Below, piece after piece: positions 33,871-43,800 of a DNA stretch of 64,000 bases. Origin of the DNA: Umezawaea beigongshangensis (lineage in GTDB: Bacteria > Actinomycetota > Actinomycetes > Mycobacteriales > Pseudonocardiaceae); the NCBI RefSeq assembly GCF_016464305.1, contig NZ_JAEIOJ010000002.1, positions 1-64,000 on the forward strand. The letters run 5' to 3'. The number at the start of each line of letters is the position of its first letter. Position 1 is the stretch's first letter. The translations under genes and the position numbers were made by a program. The notes beneath the pieces were generated by a model. It was not told where the DNA came from. It did not search any database and worked only from the letters and a program-made list of their open reading frames with translations.

Positions 33871-35255
33871 CACTGCTCTCCTCTCGTGTGCACCGCGAGT
33901 CCCTGCAACTCCAGCAGGAGGTTCTTCACGTCGGTGGCGGCGATCCGGTCGCGCGGCGGCGCGGTGGTGTCCGAGCACAGCAGCACGGGTCCGTCGGCCG
34001 CGCTGTCCGGCAGCCGGCCGTGGGTGCCGCGCACGTGCGACGGGTCGAGCGGCACGACGTTCATCGCGTACCGCAGGCCCGCCTTCTTGCGGACGAGGTT
34101 CAGCCCGGCCCTGGCCCTCGCCAGCGGATCGGCCGGGTCGAAGAACAGCTCGGCCGGGTCGTAGCCGGGTTTGCGGTGGATGTCCACGCCGCGCGCGAAG
34201 TCCGGGGCGCGGTCGTCGTCGAGCCAGTAGTAGTAGGTGAACCACGCGTCGGGCTCGGCGACGGCGACGAGTTCGCCGGAACGCTCGTGGTCCAGACCGA
34301 CGGCGGCCTGCGCGGTGCGGTCGAGCACCTGGTCCACGCCGGGCAGCGCGGCGACGACCGCCCGCGCCCGCGGCACGTCGGCGGGGTCGGCGACGTAGAC
34401 GTGGGCGATCTGGTGGTCGGCGACGGCGAACGCGCGGGACGTCCACGGGTCCAGGTACTCCATGCCCGCCTGCGCGTAGACCTCCAGCAGGCCCTCCGCG
34501 CGCAGCGCCCGGTTGACGTCGACGGTCCGGCGGGCCGGGGTGATGCCGTACTCGGACAGGGCCACCACGGTCGCGCCCGCGCCGAGCGCGTCGACGAGCA
34601 GCGGCGCGATCTCGGCGTCCACGGCGGCGGCCGCCGCGACGGCCTGCGGGGAGTCCGGGCCGAAGCGCTGGAGGTCGTAGTCCAGGTGCGGCACGTACAC
34701 CAGCAGCAGGTCCGGGCGCTGCTCGACGAGCACCTTCCTGGCCGCGCCGACGATCCACCGGCTGGAGGCGATGGACGCCGTCGGCCCCCAGTACTGGAAC
34801 AGCGGGAACTCGCCCAGCTCCTCCACCAGCCGGTCGTGCAGCGCGGGCGGGCGGACGTAGGCGTCGGGCGACTTGCGGCCGTCGGCGTGGTAGATCGGCC
34901 GGGGCGTCACGGTGACGTCGGTGGACGCCCCCATCGCGTACCACCAGCAGACGTTGGCCGCGGTGTAGCCGGGCTGCGCGCGGCGCGCGGTCTCCCACAG
35001 CTTCTCCCCGCCGACGAGGCGGTTGTGCTGGCGCCACAGGTGGACCTCGCCCACGTCGCGGAAGTACCAGCCGTTGCCGACGACACCGTGCTGCGCCGGG
35101 GTGAGTCCGGTGAGGAACGTGGACTGGGCGCTGCACGTGACGGCGGGCAGCACGGTGCCCAGCTCCGCCCGCCAGCCCAGTCGTGCGAGGTTCGGCATGT
35201 GCGGCAGCAGCGCCGGGGTCATCCCGACGACGTCGATCACGACCAGCGGCGTCAC
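33870..35255 (-). CDS. eboF: EboF-like alkaline phosphatase / nucleotide pyrophosphatase family protein
   Basis: The 461-residue protein belongs to the type I phosphodiesterase/nucleotide pyrophosphatase branch of the alkaline phosphatase superfamily: [10 protein letters not shown] with the first metal Asp, nucleophile region [35 protein letters not shown] with Asp/His ligands, VALSEYGI, and late metal His residues in DHQIAHVYV and RGTHGRLP. No signal peptide is seen. In ebo clusters this is the EboF component. GTG 35255 overlaps the EboE stop by 4 bp (GTGA). It may remove or exchange a nucleotide or phosphate group from the pathway product. Confidence 0.88.
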   Translation of the reverse strand: MTPLVVIDVVGMTPALLPHMPNLARLGWRAELGTVLPAVTCSAQSTFLTGLTPAQHGVVGNGWYFRDVGEVHLWRQHNRLVGGEKLWETARRAQPGYTAANVCWWYAMGASTDVTVTPRPIYHADGRKSPDAYVRPPALHDRLVEELGEFPLFQYWGPTASIASSRWIVGAARKVLVEQRPDLLLVYVPHLDYDLQRFGPDSPQAVAAAAAVDAEIAPLLVDALGAGATVVALSEYGITPARRTVDVNRALRAEGLLEVYAQAGMEYLDPWTSRAFAVADHQIAHVYVADPADVPRARAVVAALPGVDQVLDRTAQAAVGLDHERSGELVAVAEPDAWFTYYYWLDDDRAPDFARGVDIHRKPGYDPAELFFDPADPLARARAGLNLVRKKAGLRYAMNVVPLDPSHVRGTHGRLPDSAADGPVLLCSDTTAPPRDRIAATDVKNLLLELQGLAVHTRGEQ

Positions 35256-36424
35256 GGGCGCGCTCCTTCCTCGACGGGCAGATCGCGGGCGGACGCCTGC
35301 GCGGGTACGGCCGGGTGCGGCGGGGCCAGGTGCTCGCGCGCCCAGCGCAGCTCGGCGGCGATGCCGCGCACGAGCCCGGTGTCGTCCTGCCCGACCGCGC
35401 CGGGCAGCACGCCCCAGGTGTAGGTCTCGACCTCGACGTGCGGCAGCGGACCGTGCGCGGCCAGCGCGGCGACGGCGTCGCGCAGCACGTCGGTGGTCGC
35501 CGACAGGGGCGCGGCGGGGCGGGCGTGCAGCGGCACGTGGAAGTGCACCCGCCACGGGTCGCGGCCCGGCAGCTCGTGCCGGGCCTGCGGCAGGTCGTCG
35601 GACGCGAGGACCACTCCCCCGCTGCGCTCGCGGACCTGGTGCAGGTAGCGGGGTTCGGTGAACGCGGCCAGCGCGGCGCGGCCCTCGGGCGTGCTCGGCC
35701 CGCTGACCTCCAGCGCGGCGGACGCCTGCACCTTCACCACGCGCAGGCCCGCCGCGTGGATCTCGGCGACGGCGGCGGCCGGGTCGGCGAAGGACACCGC
35801 GAGGTGGCAGGTGTCCAAGCAGATGCCCACGTGCCGGGGGTCGACGCGCCCGGCGAGGCGGGTCACCGCGTCGTGCACGGTGTCCAGCACGCAGCCGGGC
35901 TCCGGTTCCACGGCCAGCGCGATCGGCTTGCCGGTCCACGCGGCCTGCGCGCGCAGCACCCTGGCCAGCTCGTCGAGCGCGGCGAACGCGACGGAGTCGT
36001 CCTCGGGGGTCCACGGGTCGCGCCAGCCCAGCGGGAGCGTCGAGATGCTGCCGCTGGTCGCGTCGTCGGGCAGCAGGTCGGCCAGCACGGTCGCGCAGTC
36101 GGTGGTGTAGCGCAGCCGCGCCGGGTCGGTCCAGCTCGGCCGGTACACCGAGTGCTTGACGACGGCGTCGTGGAAACCGCCGTAGGGGAAGGCGTTGAGG
36201 GTGCGGACCTCCAGGCCGCGGGCGTCCAGCGCGGCCCGCAGGCGTGCCCGCGCTGCGGCGTCCTCGGCGAGGCCGCGGGCGACGTCGGCGGAGAGCCACA
36301 GGCCGAGGCCGAGCCGGTCGGCGCCGAGCAGGCGACGCACCGGCAGGGCGAAGCGGTCGAACTGGGCGAGCACGCCGCGCAGGTCCTCGGCGGGGTGCAC
36401 GTTGGTGCAGTAGGACAGGTCCAT
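35252..36424 (-). CDS. eboE: EboE family metabolite traffic protein (TIM barrel)
   Basis: The 390-residue protein opens with the EboE signature [20 protein letters not shown], followed by [80 protein letters not shown], and the C-terminal [15 protein letters not shown] and [13 protein letters not shown]. EboE is a sugar-isomerase-like barrel of unknown reaction, required with the other Ebo proteins for moving a metabolite precursor in cyanobacteria. ATG 36424 overlaps the EboB stop by one base. A disordered tail of about 25 residues closes the protein. Confidence 0.92.
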   Translation of the reverse strand: MDLSYCTNVHPAEDLRGVLAQFDRFALPVRRLLGADRLGLGLWLSADVARGLAEDAAARARLRAALDARGLEVRTLNAFPYGGFHDAVVKHSVYRPSWTDPARLRYTTDCATVLADLLPDDATSGSISTLPLGWRDPWTPEDDSVAFAALDELARVLRAQAAWTGKPIALAVEPEPGCVLDTVHDAVTRLAGRVDPRHVGICLDTCHLAVSFADPAAAVAEIHAAGLRVVKVQASAALEVSGPSTPEGRAALAAFTEPRYLHQVRERSGGVVLASDDLPQARHELPGRDPWRVHFHVPLHARPAAPLSATTDVLRDAVAALAAHGPLPHVEVETYTWGVLPGAVGQDDTGLVRGIAAELRWAREHLAPPHPAVPAQASARDLPVEEGARP

Positions 36425-37290
36425 CAGCGATCACCGCCGCCGCGCAGCACGGAGTTGCCGGAGAACGTCTCCGGCGCGGCGCTGAAGCCGGGCAGGTCGT
36501 CGAGCACGAGCCGCCCGCTCTGGCCGTAGAACTCCACCGGGTTGCGCCACAGCACGTCGTCCACGTCCGACTCGGTGAACCCGGCCGCCAGCATCGCCAG
36601 ACCGGTCTTGTGCGTCTTGAGCGGGTCGGAGCGGCCCCAGTCGGCGGCGGAGTTCACCAGCACCCGTGTCGTCCCGTACTCCTTGAGGATCGCGACCATC
36701 CGCTCCTCGTCCATCTTGGTGTCGGGGTAGATGGAGAACCCCATCCAGGCGCCGGAGTCGGCCACGGCACGCACGGTGGTCTCGTTGAGGTGGTCCACGG
36801 CCACCCGCTCGAACGGCAGGCCGGACTCCTTCACCAGGTCGAGCGTGCGGCGCGTGCCGGCCGCCTTGTCCCGGTGCGGGGTGTGCACCAGGGCGGGGAG
36901 GTCGTGCTCGATCGCGAGCTGGAGCTGCCTGGCGAACGCCTCGTCCTCCTCCGGCGTCATCGAGTCGAACCCGATCTCGCCGACCGCGACCACGCCGTCC
37001 TTCTCCAGGTAGCGCGGCAGCACGTCGAGCACCGGCGTGCAGCGCGGGTCGTTGGCCTCCTTGGGGTTCAGCGCGATCGTGCAGTGGTGGCGGATGCCGA
37101 ACTGGGCGGCGCGGAAGCGCTCCCAGCCGATGAGGGCGTCGAAGTAGTCGGTGAACGAGCCGACCGACGTGCGGGGCTGGCCGAGCCAGAAGGCCGGTTC
37201 CACCAGCGCGCGCACACCGGCGGCGTGCATGGCCTCGTAGTCGTCGGTGGTGCGGGACGTCATGTGGACGTGCGGGTCGAAGATGCGCAC
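36424..37290 (-). CDS. eboB: EboB-like TatD-family metal-dependent hydrolase
   Basis: The 288-residue protein is an amidohydrolase-fold TatD relative: HxH in RIFDPHVHMTSRT, the metal Glu in VGEIGFDSMTPEEDEAF, ALVHTPHRDKA, VDHLNETTVRAVAD and late Asp in NSAADWGRSDP. In ebo clusters this is EboB. The reaction is unknown; the metal site is complete, so hydrolysis or isomerisation of a small molecule is likely. GTG 37290 follows the EboA-fusion stop by one base, with GGGGGATG upstream, so it is coupled to that gene. Confidence 0.9.
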   Translation of the reverse strand: MRIFDPHVHMTSRTTDDYEAMHAAGVRALVEPAFWLGQPRTSVGSFTDYFDALIGWERFRAAQFGIRHHCTIALNPKEANDPRCTPVLDVLPRYLEKDGVVAVGEIGFDSMTPEEDEAFARQLQLAIEHDLPALVHTPHRDKAAGTRRTLDLVKESGLPFERVAVDHLNETTVRAVADSGAWMGFSIYPDTKMDEERMVAILKEYGTTRVLVNSAADWGRSDPLKTHKTGLAMLAAGFTESDVDDVLWRNPVEFYGQSGRLVLDDLPGFSAAPETFSGNSVLRGGGDR

Positions 37291-37291
37291 C

Positions 37292-38725
37292 TCACATCCC
37301 CCTTCCGAGCAGTCGGGCCGCGTCGGCGGGCACGTCGCGGCCCGCTGCGGTGCGTTCGGCGGTGTAGTCGGCGACCATGCGCCGCAGCTCGTCGTCGGTG
37401 CGCCGCTCCAGCCCGGCCACCGCGGCCAGCGGCACTCCGGTGAACAGGCACTTGAGCACGCCGTGCCGCCAGCCGTGCTGGTCGAGGTGCTCGGCGGCGA
37501 ACGGGCCGAGCGCGGCGGCGACGAGACGGACGTCGTTGGTGCGCAGCGCGTCCCGGACGATCTCCAGGCCCGCGTCCACCGCCCGGTTCCCCACCAGCGC
37601 CAGGCCGCGCAGCACGCCGCGCTTCTCGGCGTCGTCGCCGTGCCGGTAGAGCGCGAGCAGCTCCGCGGACAGCGCGTCGTCGTCGAGCACGGTGGCGAGC
37701 GCGCCGAGCAGTTCGGCGCGGGCGGAGTCGTCCAGGGTGCCGTGCACGAGGCCCCGCGGGTCGTCGTCGGGCCGGGCGGCGGTCCGGCCGACGCGGCGGC
37801 CCGCCGCCGGGAACAGCCGGCCGATCTGGACGGGGTCGCGGCGCACGGCGCGCTGGGCGTCGGCCAGCCACGGGTGGCGGGGGCGGGCCGGTTCGTCGGG
37901 CATCGCCGCGCGCAGCGCGTCGAACGCCCGGCCGGCCACGTCCGGGGCGGCGTGGCTGTGCCGGGGCAGTTCGACGGCGGCGACGCCCGCGTAGCCGACG
38001 GCGGCGAGCGCGGCGAGCGTGCCGCGCAGGTCCAGCTCGCCCTCGCCGAACTCCAGGTGCTCGTGCACCCCGGGCCGCATGTCGTCGAGCTGCACGTTGA
38101 CCAGCAGGCCACCGGCGCGGCGCACGCAGGTCGCCGCGTCGTCGGGTTCGACGGCCACGCAGTGCCCGACGTCCAGGGTGATGCCGAGCAGCTCGGGCGA
38201 CCCGAGCTCCTCGCGCAACCGCAGCGCCTGCGTGAGGTGCTGCACGAACATGCCCGGTTCGGGTTCCAGGCCGAGCGTCACGCCCAGCGGGGTGGCGCCC
38301 TCCAGGACGGCGGCCACGCCGGAGCGCATCCGCCGCCACGCCTCCTCCCGCGGGACCTCCGCGGGCTTGATGCCGGACCAGAACGACACGCAGTCGGCGT
38401 TCAGCTCCGCGGCGACGCGCACCGCGCGGAGCAGGAAGTCCACCCGCACGTCGTGCGCCTCGTCGACGAGCGTCGGGTGGTGCTTGCGCCGGGGGTCGAG
38501 CAGGAACCGCGCGCCGGTCTCCACGACGCAGCGCAGGCCGAGCCGGTCGAGCCTGGCGGCGACGTGCGCCACCCGTGCGGGCAGGTCGTCGGCGAACGGG
38601 TCGAGGTGGTGGTGGTCCAGGGTCAGCGCCACGGAGGTGTAGCCGAGCCCGGCGATGACGTCGAGGGCGTCGTCCAGGCGGTGGTTGCTGAAGCCGTTGG
38701 TGCCGTAGCCGAGGTGGAAGGTCAC
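37292..38725 (-). CDS. eboA: Fusion: sugar phosphate isomerase-like barrel + EboA domain
   Basis: The 477-residue protein has two halves. Residues 1 to about 285 are an AP-endonuclease-2-type barrel (FHLGYGTNGFSNHRLDDALD, LTLDHHHLDPFADDL, GLRCVVETGARFLLDPR, LGLEPEPGMFVQHL, GITLDVGHCVAVEPDDA, VNVQLDDMRPGVHEHLEFGE). Residues from about 300 on match EboA (GRLFPAAGRRVGR, LYRHGDDAEKRGVLRGLALV, GLEIVRDALRTNDVRLVAAA, GWRHGVLKCLFTGVPLAAVA, ERTAAGRDVPADA). In cyanobacteria EboA is a separate protein of unknown fold and function; its fusion to an isomerase implies it handles the same sugar-like metabolite. GTG 38725 overlaps the UbiA stop by 4 bp. Confidence 0.9.
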   Translation of the reverse strand: MTFHLGYGTNGFSNHRLDDALDVIAGLGYTSVALTLDHHHLDPFADDLPARVAHVAARLDRLGLRCVVETGARFLLDPRRKHHPTLVDEAHDVRVDFLLRAVRVAAELNADCVSFWSGIKPAEVPREEAWRRMRSGVAAVLEGATPLGVTLGLEPEPGMFVQHLTQALRLREELGSPELLGITLDVGHCVAVEPDDAATCVRRAGGLLVNVQLDDMRPGVHEHLEFGEGELDLRGTLAALAAVGYAGVAAVELPRHSHAAPDVAGRAFDALRAAMPDEPARPRHPWLADAQRAVRRDPVQIGRLFPAAGRRVGRTAARPDDDPRGLVHGTLDDSARAELLGALATVLDDDALSAELLALYRHGDDAEKRGVLRGLALVGNRAVDAGLEIVRDALRTNDVRLVAAALGPFAAEHLDQHGWRHGVLKCLFTGVPLAAVAGLERRTDDELRRMVADYTAERTAAGRDVPADAARLLGRGM

Positions 38726-39576
38726 GTCGGGCTCACCTTCCGGCTCAGCCGCCGCGCGAGCGGCAGCGCCAGGGCCACGGCGGCGGCACCGGCGAGCGAT
38801 CCGGCTCGCGCGGCCAGCGCCGACTGGAGCGGCACCATGCCGTGGACGCCCGCCTTCGTCGCGGTCCGCACGGACGCCGCGTCGGGCGCCCGCACGGCGG
38901 CGAGCTGGGGGCGGCCGACGGTGACGACGTAGCCCGCGGCGGCGACGAGCCCGGCGAGCCGGTCCCGCCGGGACGCAGACGGCCCGGCGACGGCGGCCAG
39001 GGCGCTGAGCGCCGTGCCGCCGAGGGCGGTGCGGGCCGTCGACGCCGACGTGCCGTGCACCTCGCCGCGCGACAGCGCCGTCACGCCGAGGGTGTGCCCC
39101 GCGACGGCCGCCGCGGCGGGCAGCGCGCTCCGCGATCCGGCGGCGCCCGCGCCGAGCAGCACGTCCAGCGCCCGGCAGGCCGCCATGCCCACCGGTCCGG
39201 CCGGGGTGTTCTTCAGGACGGTGTCGTAGGACCACACGGCGAGGGCGAGCGGCACGGCGACGCGCAGCGCGTCCCGGCCACCCGCCCACGCGGCGAGCCC
39301 CAGGCCGGTGGCGCTGAGCCCGGTGGCCACGATCAGCGCGCGGCGCGGGGAGATCCTCCCCGACGGCACGGGCCGCTCGGGGCGCTCCACCGCGTCGAGG
39401 TCGCGATCGGCCCAGTCGTTGAGGGCCATGCCAGACCAGTACAGGGCGGCCGAGGACAGCGGCAGCAGCACGCGGCGGCCGCGCAGCGGGTTCCCCGCCG
39501 CCGCGGCACCGGCGACGGTGTCGCCGAGGACGGTGAGCGCGGCGGGGGCGCGGACGAGTTCGACGTAGGCCCTCAC
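38722..39576 (-). CDS. eboC: EboC-like UbiA-superfamily prenyltransferase
   Basis: The 284-residue protein has seven to eight membrane helices and the first prenyl-diphosphate motif ALNDWADRDLDAVERPERPV, near residues 55-75. The second Asp motif is replaced by YDTVLKNTPAGPVGMAACR, as in the EboC/SCO-type branch. It should transfer an isoprenyl chain to an acceptor in the membrane, making a lipid-anchored intermediate. GTG 39576 overlaps the stop of the inositol-phosphate-synthase gene by 4 bp (GTGA), which suggests that the cyclitol or sugar made by that enzyme, or a derivative, is the acceptor. The lipid substrate is unknown. Confidence 0.9.
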   Translation of the reverse strand: MRAYVELVRAPAALTVLGDTVAGAAAAGNPLRGRRVLLPLSSAALYWSGMALNDWADRDLDAVERPERPVPSGRISPRRALIVATGLSATGLGLAAWAGGRDALRVAVPLALAVWSYDTVLKNTPAGPVGMAACRALDVLLGAGAAGSRSALPAAAAVAGHTLGVTALSRGEVHGTSASTARTALGGTALSALAAVAGPSASRRDRLAGLVAAAGYVVTVGRPQLAAVRAPDAASVRTATKAGVHGMVPLQSALAARAGSLAGAAAVALALPLARRLSRKVSPT

Positions 39577-40739
39577 GCGCCCCTCCCCAGTTCGCGCGCC
39601 CAGGCGTGCAGCTCGCGGGTCTGCTCGGCGAAGCGGTGCTCGTCGTGGCCGAGGGGGTCCTTGAAGAAGAACGCCAGCGCGCCCAGCGGGCCGGACTGCC
39701 CGTCGGCGTGCGCGGCGGCCACGAGCCGGCCCAGGTCGAGCACGAGCGGCGCGGCCAGCGAGGAGTCCAGGCCGGTCCAGGTGAACTGGAGGCTCATCCG
39801 CGCGCCGAGGAAGCCCTCGAACGACACGTGGTCCCACGCGGTCTTGGTCTCGCCCAGGTCGGGGACGTTGTCGATGTGCAGGGGCGCGGCGACGGGCTCG
39901 CCGAGCAGCGCGGCCAGGCCGCGGGCCTTGGACTCCAGCTTGCTGGCGGCGTGCTCGGGGTCCTCCAGGGTCGCGCCGTCGCCACCGCCGAGCAGGTTGG
40001 TGCCCGACCACGAGCGCACCCGCAGGCCGCGCGCGGTGAACATGGGGGCGAGGACGGTGCGCAGCAGCGTCTCACCGGTCTTGCCGTCCCGCCCGGCGTA
40101 GGGCAGGCCGAGGTCCTCGGCGAGCCGGTGCAGCACGGGCAGCGCGACACCGGTGGACGGGGTGAAGTCGACGAACGGGCAGCCCGCCCGCAGCGCCGCG
40201 TACGCCGTCAGCGAGCTGGGCGGCAGCACGGCGCGCTCGGGGTCGGCCAGCGCCACCTCCAGCAGCGCGAGGTCGTCGTGCTCGGGCAGGTGCGGCACCG
40301 GCGGTTCGGTGGAGGACACGTTGACCACGACGACGCGGGCCAGGTCGTGCCGCTCCCGGAAGGACACCAGGTCGGCGGTCAGCCGCTCCGCCGCCACCGC
40401 CTGCGCTCCCCGGTGGGTGGCCGGGTGGTAGCCCTCGCGGATCTCGGCGTCGGCCGCGCGCAGCCCGCCGGCCAGCGAGGGCAGCAGGTGGTGCGGCAGG
40501 ACACCGGCGTGCGCGAGCTGTTCGGCACGCTTCTCCAGGGGCGTCGTCACGACGTCGTGGCCGCCGACGACGAGGTCGTCCCACGACGGCAGGTCCACGT
40601 CCGCCAGTTCCACTCTGGCGGTGACGCAACCGGTGGGCGGCGCGAGCCCGGCCCGCAGCGCGAGCAGTCCGCTCACCGCCGTCGTCGCCACCGATCCGCG
40701 CGCCCCGATCAACCACAGTCCGGTCCGCTGGTCCGTCAT
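39573..40739 (-). CDS. ino1: Inositol-3-phosphate synthase homologue (MIPS, Ino1 family)
   Basis: MIPS converts glucose 6-phosphate to 1D-myo-inositol 3-phosphate with NAD. The 388-residue protein has the NAD motif IGARGSVATTAVSGLLALRA, VVVVNVSSTEPP, DFTPSTGVALPVL, the hallmark GRDGKTGETLLRTVLAPMF, SWSGTNLLGGGDGATLEDP, KTAWDHVSFEGFLGARMSLQ and the catalytic-type Lys in FFFKDPLGHDEHRF. The key residues look intact, so activity is likely. ATG 40739 is preferred over GTG 40742. It heads the ebo-type operon. This is the place where canonical clusters have EboD, an AroB-like cyclase, so the first committed step may be a different sugar cyclisation. The organism's housekeeping MIPS is probably elsewhere. 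Confidence 0.92.
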   Translation of the reverse strand: MTDQRTGLWLIGARGSVATTAVSGLLALRAGLAPPTGCVTARVELADVDLPSWDDLVVGGHDVVTTPLEKRAEQLAHAGVLPHHLLPSLAGGLRAADAEIREGYHPATHRGAQAVAAERLTADLVSFRERHDLARVVVVNVSSTEPPVPHLPEHDDLALLEVALADPERAVLPPSSLTAYAALRAGCPFVDFTPSTGVALPVLHRLAEDLGLPYAGRDGKTGETLLRTVLAPMFTARGLRVRSWSGTNLLGGGDGATLEDPEHAASKLESKARGLAALLGEPVAAPLHIDNVPDLGETKTAWDHVSFEGFLGARMSLQFTWTGLDSSLAAPLVLDLGRLVAAAHADGQSGPLGALAFFFKDPLGHDEHRFAEQTRELHAWARELGRGA

Positions 40740-40772
40740 CACTACCGCCCTTCAGGAGAGGTTGGTGGTGCC

Positions 40773-40811
40773 GGGACGGGCGGGCGCGGGGTCGCCGCGC
40801 CCGCCCGTCCC
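40773..40811. terminator. Perfect 16-bp hairpin between the giant gene and the ebo operon
   Basis: Arms 40773-40788 and 40796-40811 are exact reverse complements with a 7-base loop, 10 nt beyond the stop of the 1612-residue protein gene. Only about 33 bp remain before the ino1 start, so it is either a true terminator followed by a very compact promoter or an attenuating stem allowing partial readthrough. Confidence 0.8.
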
Positions 40812-40820
40812 GCTGGTGCC

Positions 40821-43800
40821 CTACTCGCGGTGCAGCGCGATCTCCCCGTTCAGCACGGTGATCACCGCGTCCGCGTCGCGGACGAGCACGGCGCGCACGC
40901 CCGTGTCCGGAACACCGGACGCGAGGGTGCGGAACCGCTGGAGCTCCTGGACCGCCCTGTGGTCCTTGCCCGCCGCCTCGGCCGTGCGGGCCTTGGCGAG
41001 CTGCTTGGTCAGGGCGTCGTGGGACGCCCGCGACAGCCGGTTGGTCGCCTTGAACCGGTCGAGCAGCTGGGACACGTCCCGCAGCGACGTGGTGACCGCG
41101 AACGGCACCGTCCTGGTGGTGGTGTTGCCCGCGACGTCGGTCGCGGACACCCGCAGCTCGTGCACGCCCAGGGGCAGCTCGTGCAGCGCCACCGCCACGC
41201 CGGAGGTCAGCGTGCGCTGACCCAGGGTCGCGGTGACCGCGCCGACGCCGGAGGTGGCGTCACCGGCCTGCCACGACACGACCACGTCGGTCGCGTCGCC
41301 GTACACCCGGTCGTTCGCGACGCCCGAGACGAGCAGCGTCGGCGAGGTGCCGTCGATCTCGATCGTCGCCGCGCGCTCCACCTCGGTGTTGCCCGCGACG
41401 TCCACCGACCGGTGCAGCAGGGTGTGGGTGCCGTCGCCGGACACCGCGACCGGGCCGCTGTAGGCCGTCCACGGGCCGCCGTCGAGCCGGTGCTCCGTGC
41501 GGGCCACCCCGGAGGCCGGGTCCGCGGCGGTCAGCACCACGGCCACGTCCCCGGTGTGCCAGCCGCTCTCGCCGGGTGCGGCGAACTCGGCGGACGTGAC
41601 CGGGGCGGTGCCGTCGAGCTTGATCTCCAGCGACGTGGCCTGCTCCACGTTGCCCGCGACGTCGGTGGAGCGGTACTCCACGACGTGCCTGCCGTCGCCG
41701 GTCACCACGACCGCCTCGGTGTAGGCGGTCCAGTTCCCGCCGTCGAGCCGGTACTCCGTGCCCGCGACCGCGCCGTCCGCGTCGGTGGCCGACAGCTGCA
41801 CCGACACCGGTGCCGCCGTGTACCAGCCGGAGCTGCCCGGCTGGGTGCTCGTCGTGGCCGTCGTCACCGGCGCCACCACGTCGAGGTCCTTGACGCGCAC
41901 GTTGCGGAACCAGACGTCGTCGCCGTCGCCGTGGTTCTGCAGGCCGATGTGGCCCCGCGTGAGGTCGCGCGCCGGGTCGGTGCTGGTGTAGTCGTTCACC
42001 AGCGTCCCGTTCAGCAGCACCTGGATGCGCTGCCCGGTCACCACGATCTCGTAGGCGTTCCACTGGCCGGCCGGCTTCAGCGCCGCGTCGCGCGCCGCGA
42101 GGTCGGCGGACTGGAAGGAGTACACCGAGCCGGTGGTGCGGTCGGCGGCGTCGGTCGGGTCGATCTGGATCTCGTAGCCGTTGTCCACCGCGACCCACGG
42201 GTCGTCGCCGGGGTCGGGGAACCCGATGAAGACACCGGAGTTGTCGTCACCGGCGAGCTTCCAGTCGAGCTTCAGGCTGTAGGAGCCCAGTTCGCCCTCG
42301 TGCCACAGCAGACCCATGCCGCCCTCGGTGCGGACGGAGCAGTCGGGCTGGTGCGCGAAGCGTCCCGGACCGGCCTGGTTCCACGTCTCCAGGCTCGCGG
42401 CGGTGCCGTCGTAGAGGCTGCGGTAGCCCTCCTCCGGCACGACCGGCTCGCACGTCGGCGTCTCGACCGGGTCGGTGCTGAAGTGCAGCGCGTCCACGTC
42501 GAACAGGCTGCCCGCGCCGCCCGTGAAGACCAGGTACAGCTCGTGCGTGCCGCCGGGGTCGGTGACGGGCGTCGGCGCGAGGTCGACGTAGTTGTCCCAG
42601 CCACCGGTGTTCGCCACCGGCACCGACTGCACCAGCGGACCGTTCGGCGCGTCGACGCGCACCTCGATCGTGCCACCGGAACCGCCCGAGGAGACGCGGT
42701 AGCCGATCCCGGTCACCCCGGCGAGGTTCACCGGGCCGTACTTGACCCAGTCGCCGTTCTCGATCTCGCCGACCCGCTTGCGGCCCTCGGCGGTGTCGCG
42801 CTCCAGCGCCCGCGCGCCCTGCGCGCCGGTGTAGAACTCGGCCTGCTTGTGCTTGGGCTGGAGCACCGCCTCGTCGGAGCCGGTGAGCGCCGGGGCGCCC
42901 TGGCCGCCGCCGTCGGTGTAGGTGGCGTTGATGACGCCGAACACGTTGGCGTCCGCGCCGTGACCGCCGTCGGCCGGGGTGGGGATGGTGCCCTCGCAGC
43001 CGGTGGCCCGGCTGAGCGGGTGGCCGTGGCTGTCGTGGCCGAGGATGTACTCCACGACGACCTTCGAGCAGTCGATCGGCGTGTCCTCCGGGTCGGTCAC
43101 CGTCACCGAGAACGGCACCTGGTCGCCGAAGCTGAACACCGAGCCGTCGGCCGGGGTGTTGAGCACCACGACCGGCGCGGTGTTGCCGACGTTGATCACG
43201 ACGCTGGCCGAGCCGGTGAGCCCGGTCGGGTCGGTCACCGACAGCTTCGCGCTGTACTGGCCGACGGTGTCGTAGGTGTGGCTCACCGGCCCGGCCTGCG
43301 TGGAGTCGGTGGTGCCGTCACCGTCGAAGTCCCAGGCCCAGCTCAGCTCGGGACCGTCCTCGTCGGTGGTGCCGGCGGGGTCGAAGTTCACCGTCAGCGG
43401 CGCGGGGCCGGACGTCTTGTCGGCGGCGAGCTTCGCCACCGGCGTGTGGTTGCCCTGCGTGTAGTCGATCCGGTAGACCGCCGAGTCGGCGGCGCCGCCG
43501 AAGTAGCCGCTGCCGTAGTCGAGCACGTACAGCGAGCCGTCCGGCCCGAACTCCAGGTTCATCGGCCTGGTCAGCGTCATCGAGTCGAAGAACGGGGTGA
43601 TCGCGCCGCGCTCGCCGTTCTCGCCGACGTCGATCGTCTTGATCCAGCCGCGGTCCCACTCGTAGGCGAAGTTCTTGCCGTCGAAGTACGCCGGGAACTT
43701 CGTCACCGAGTTCAGGTCCGGGTCGAAGTCGTAGGTCGGCCCGCCCATCGGGGACTCGCCGCCGGTGCCGAACTCCGGCACGGAACCGCCGTCGTAGGGG

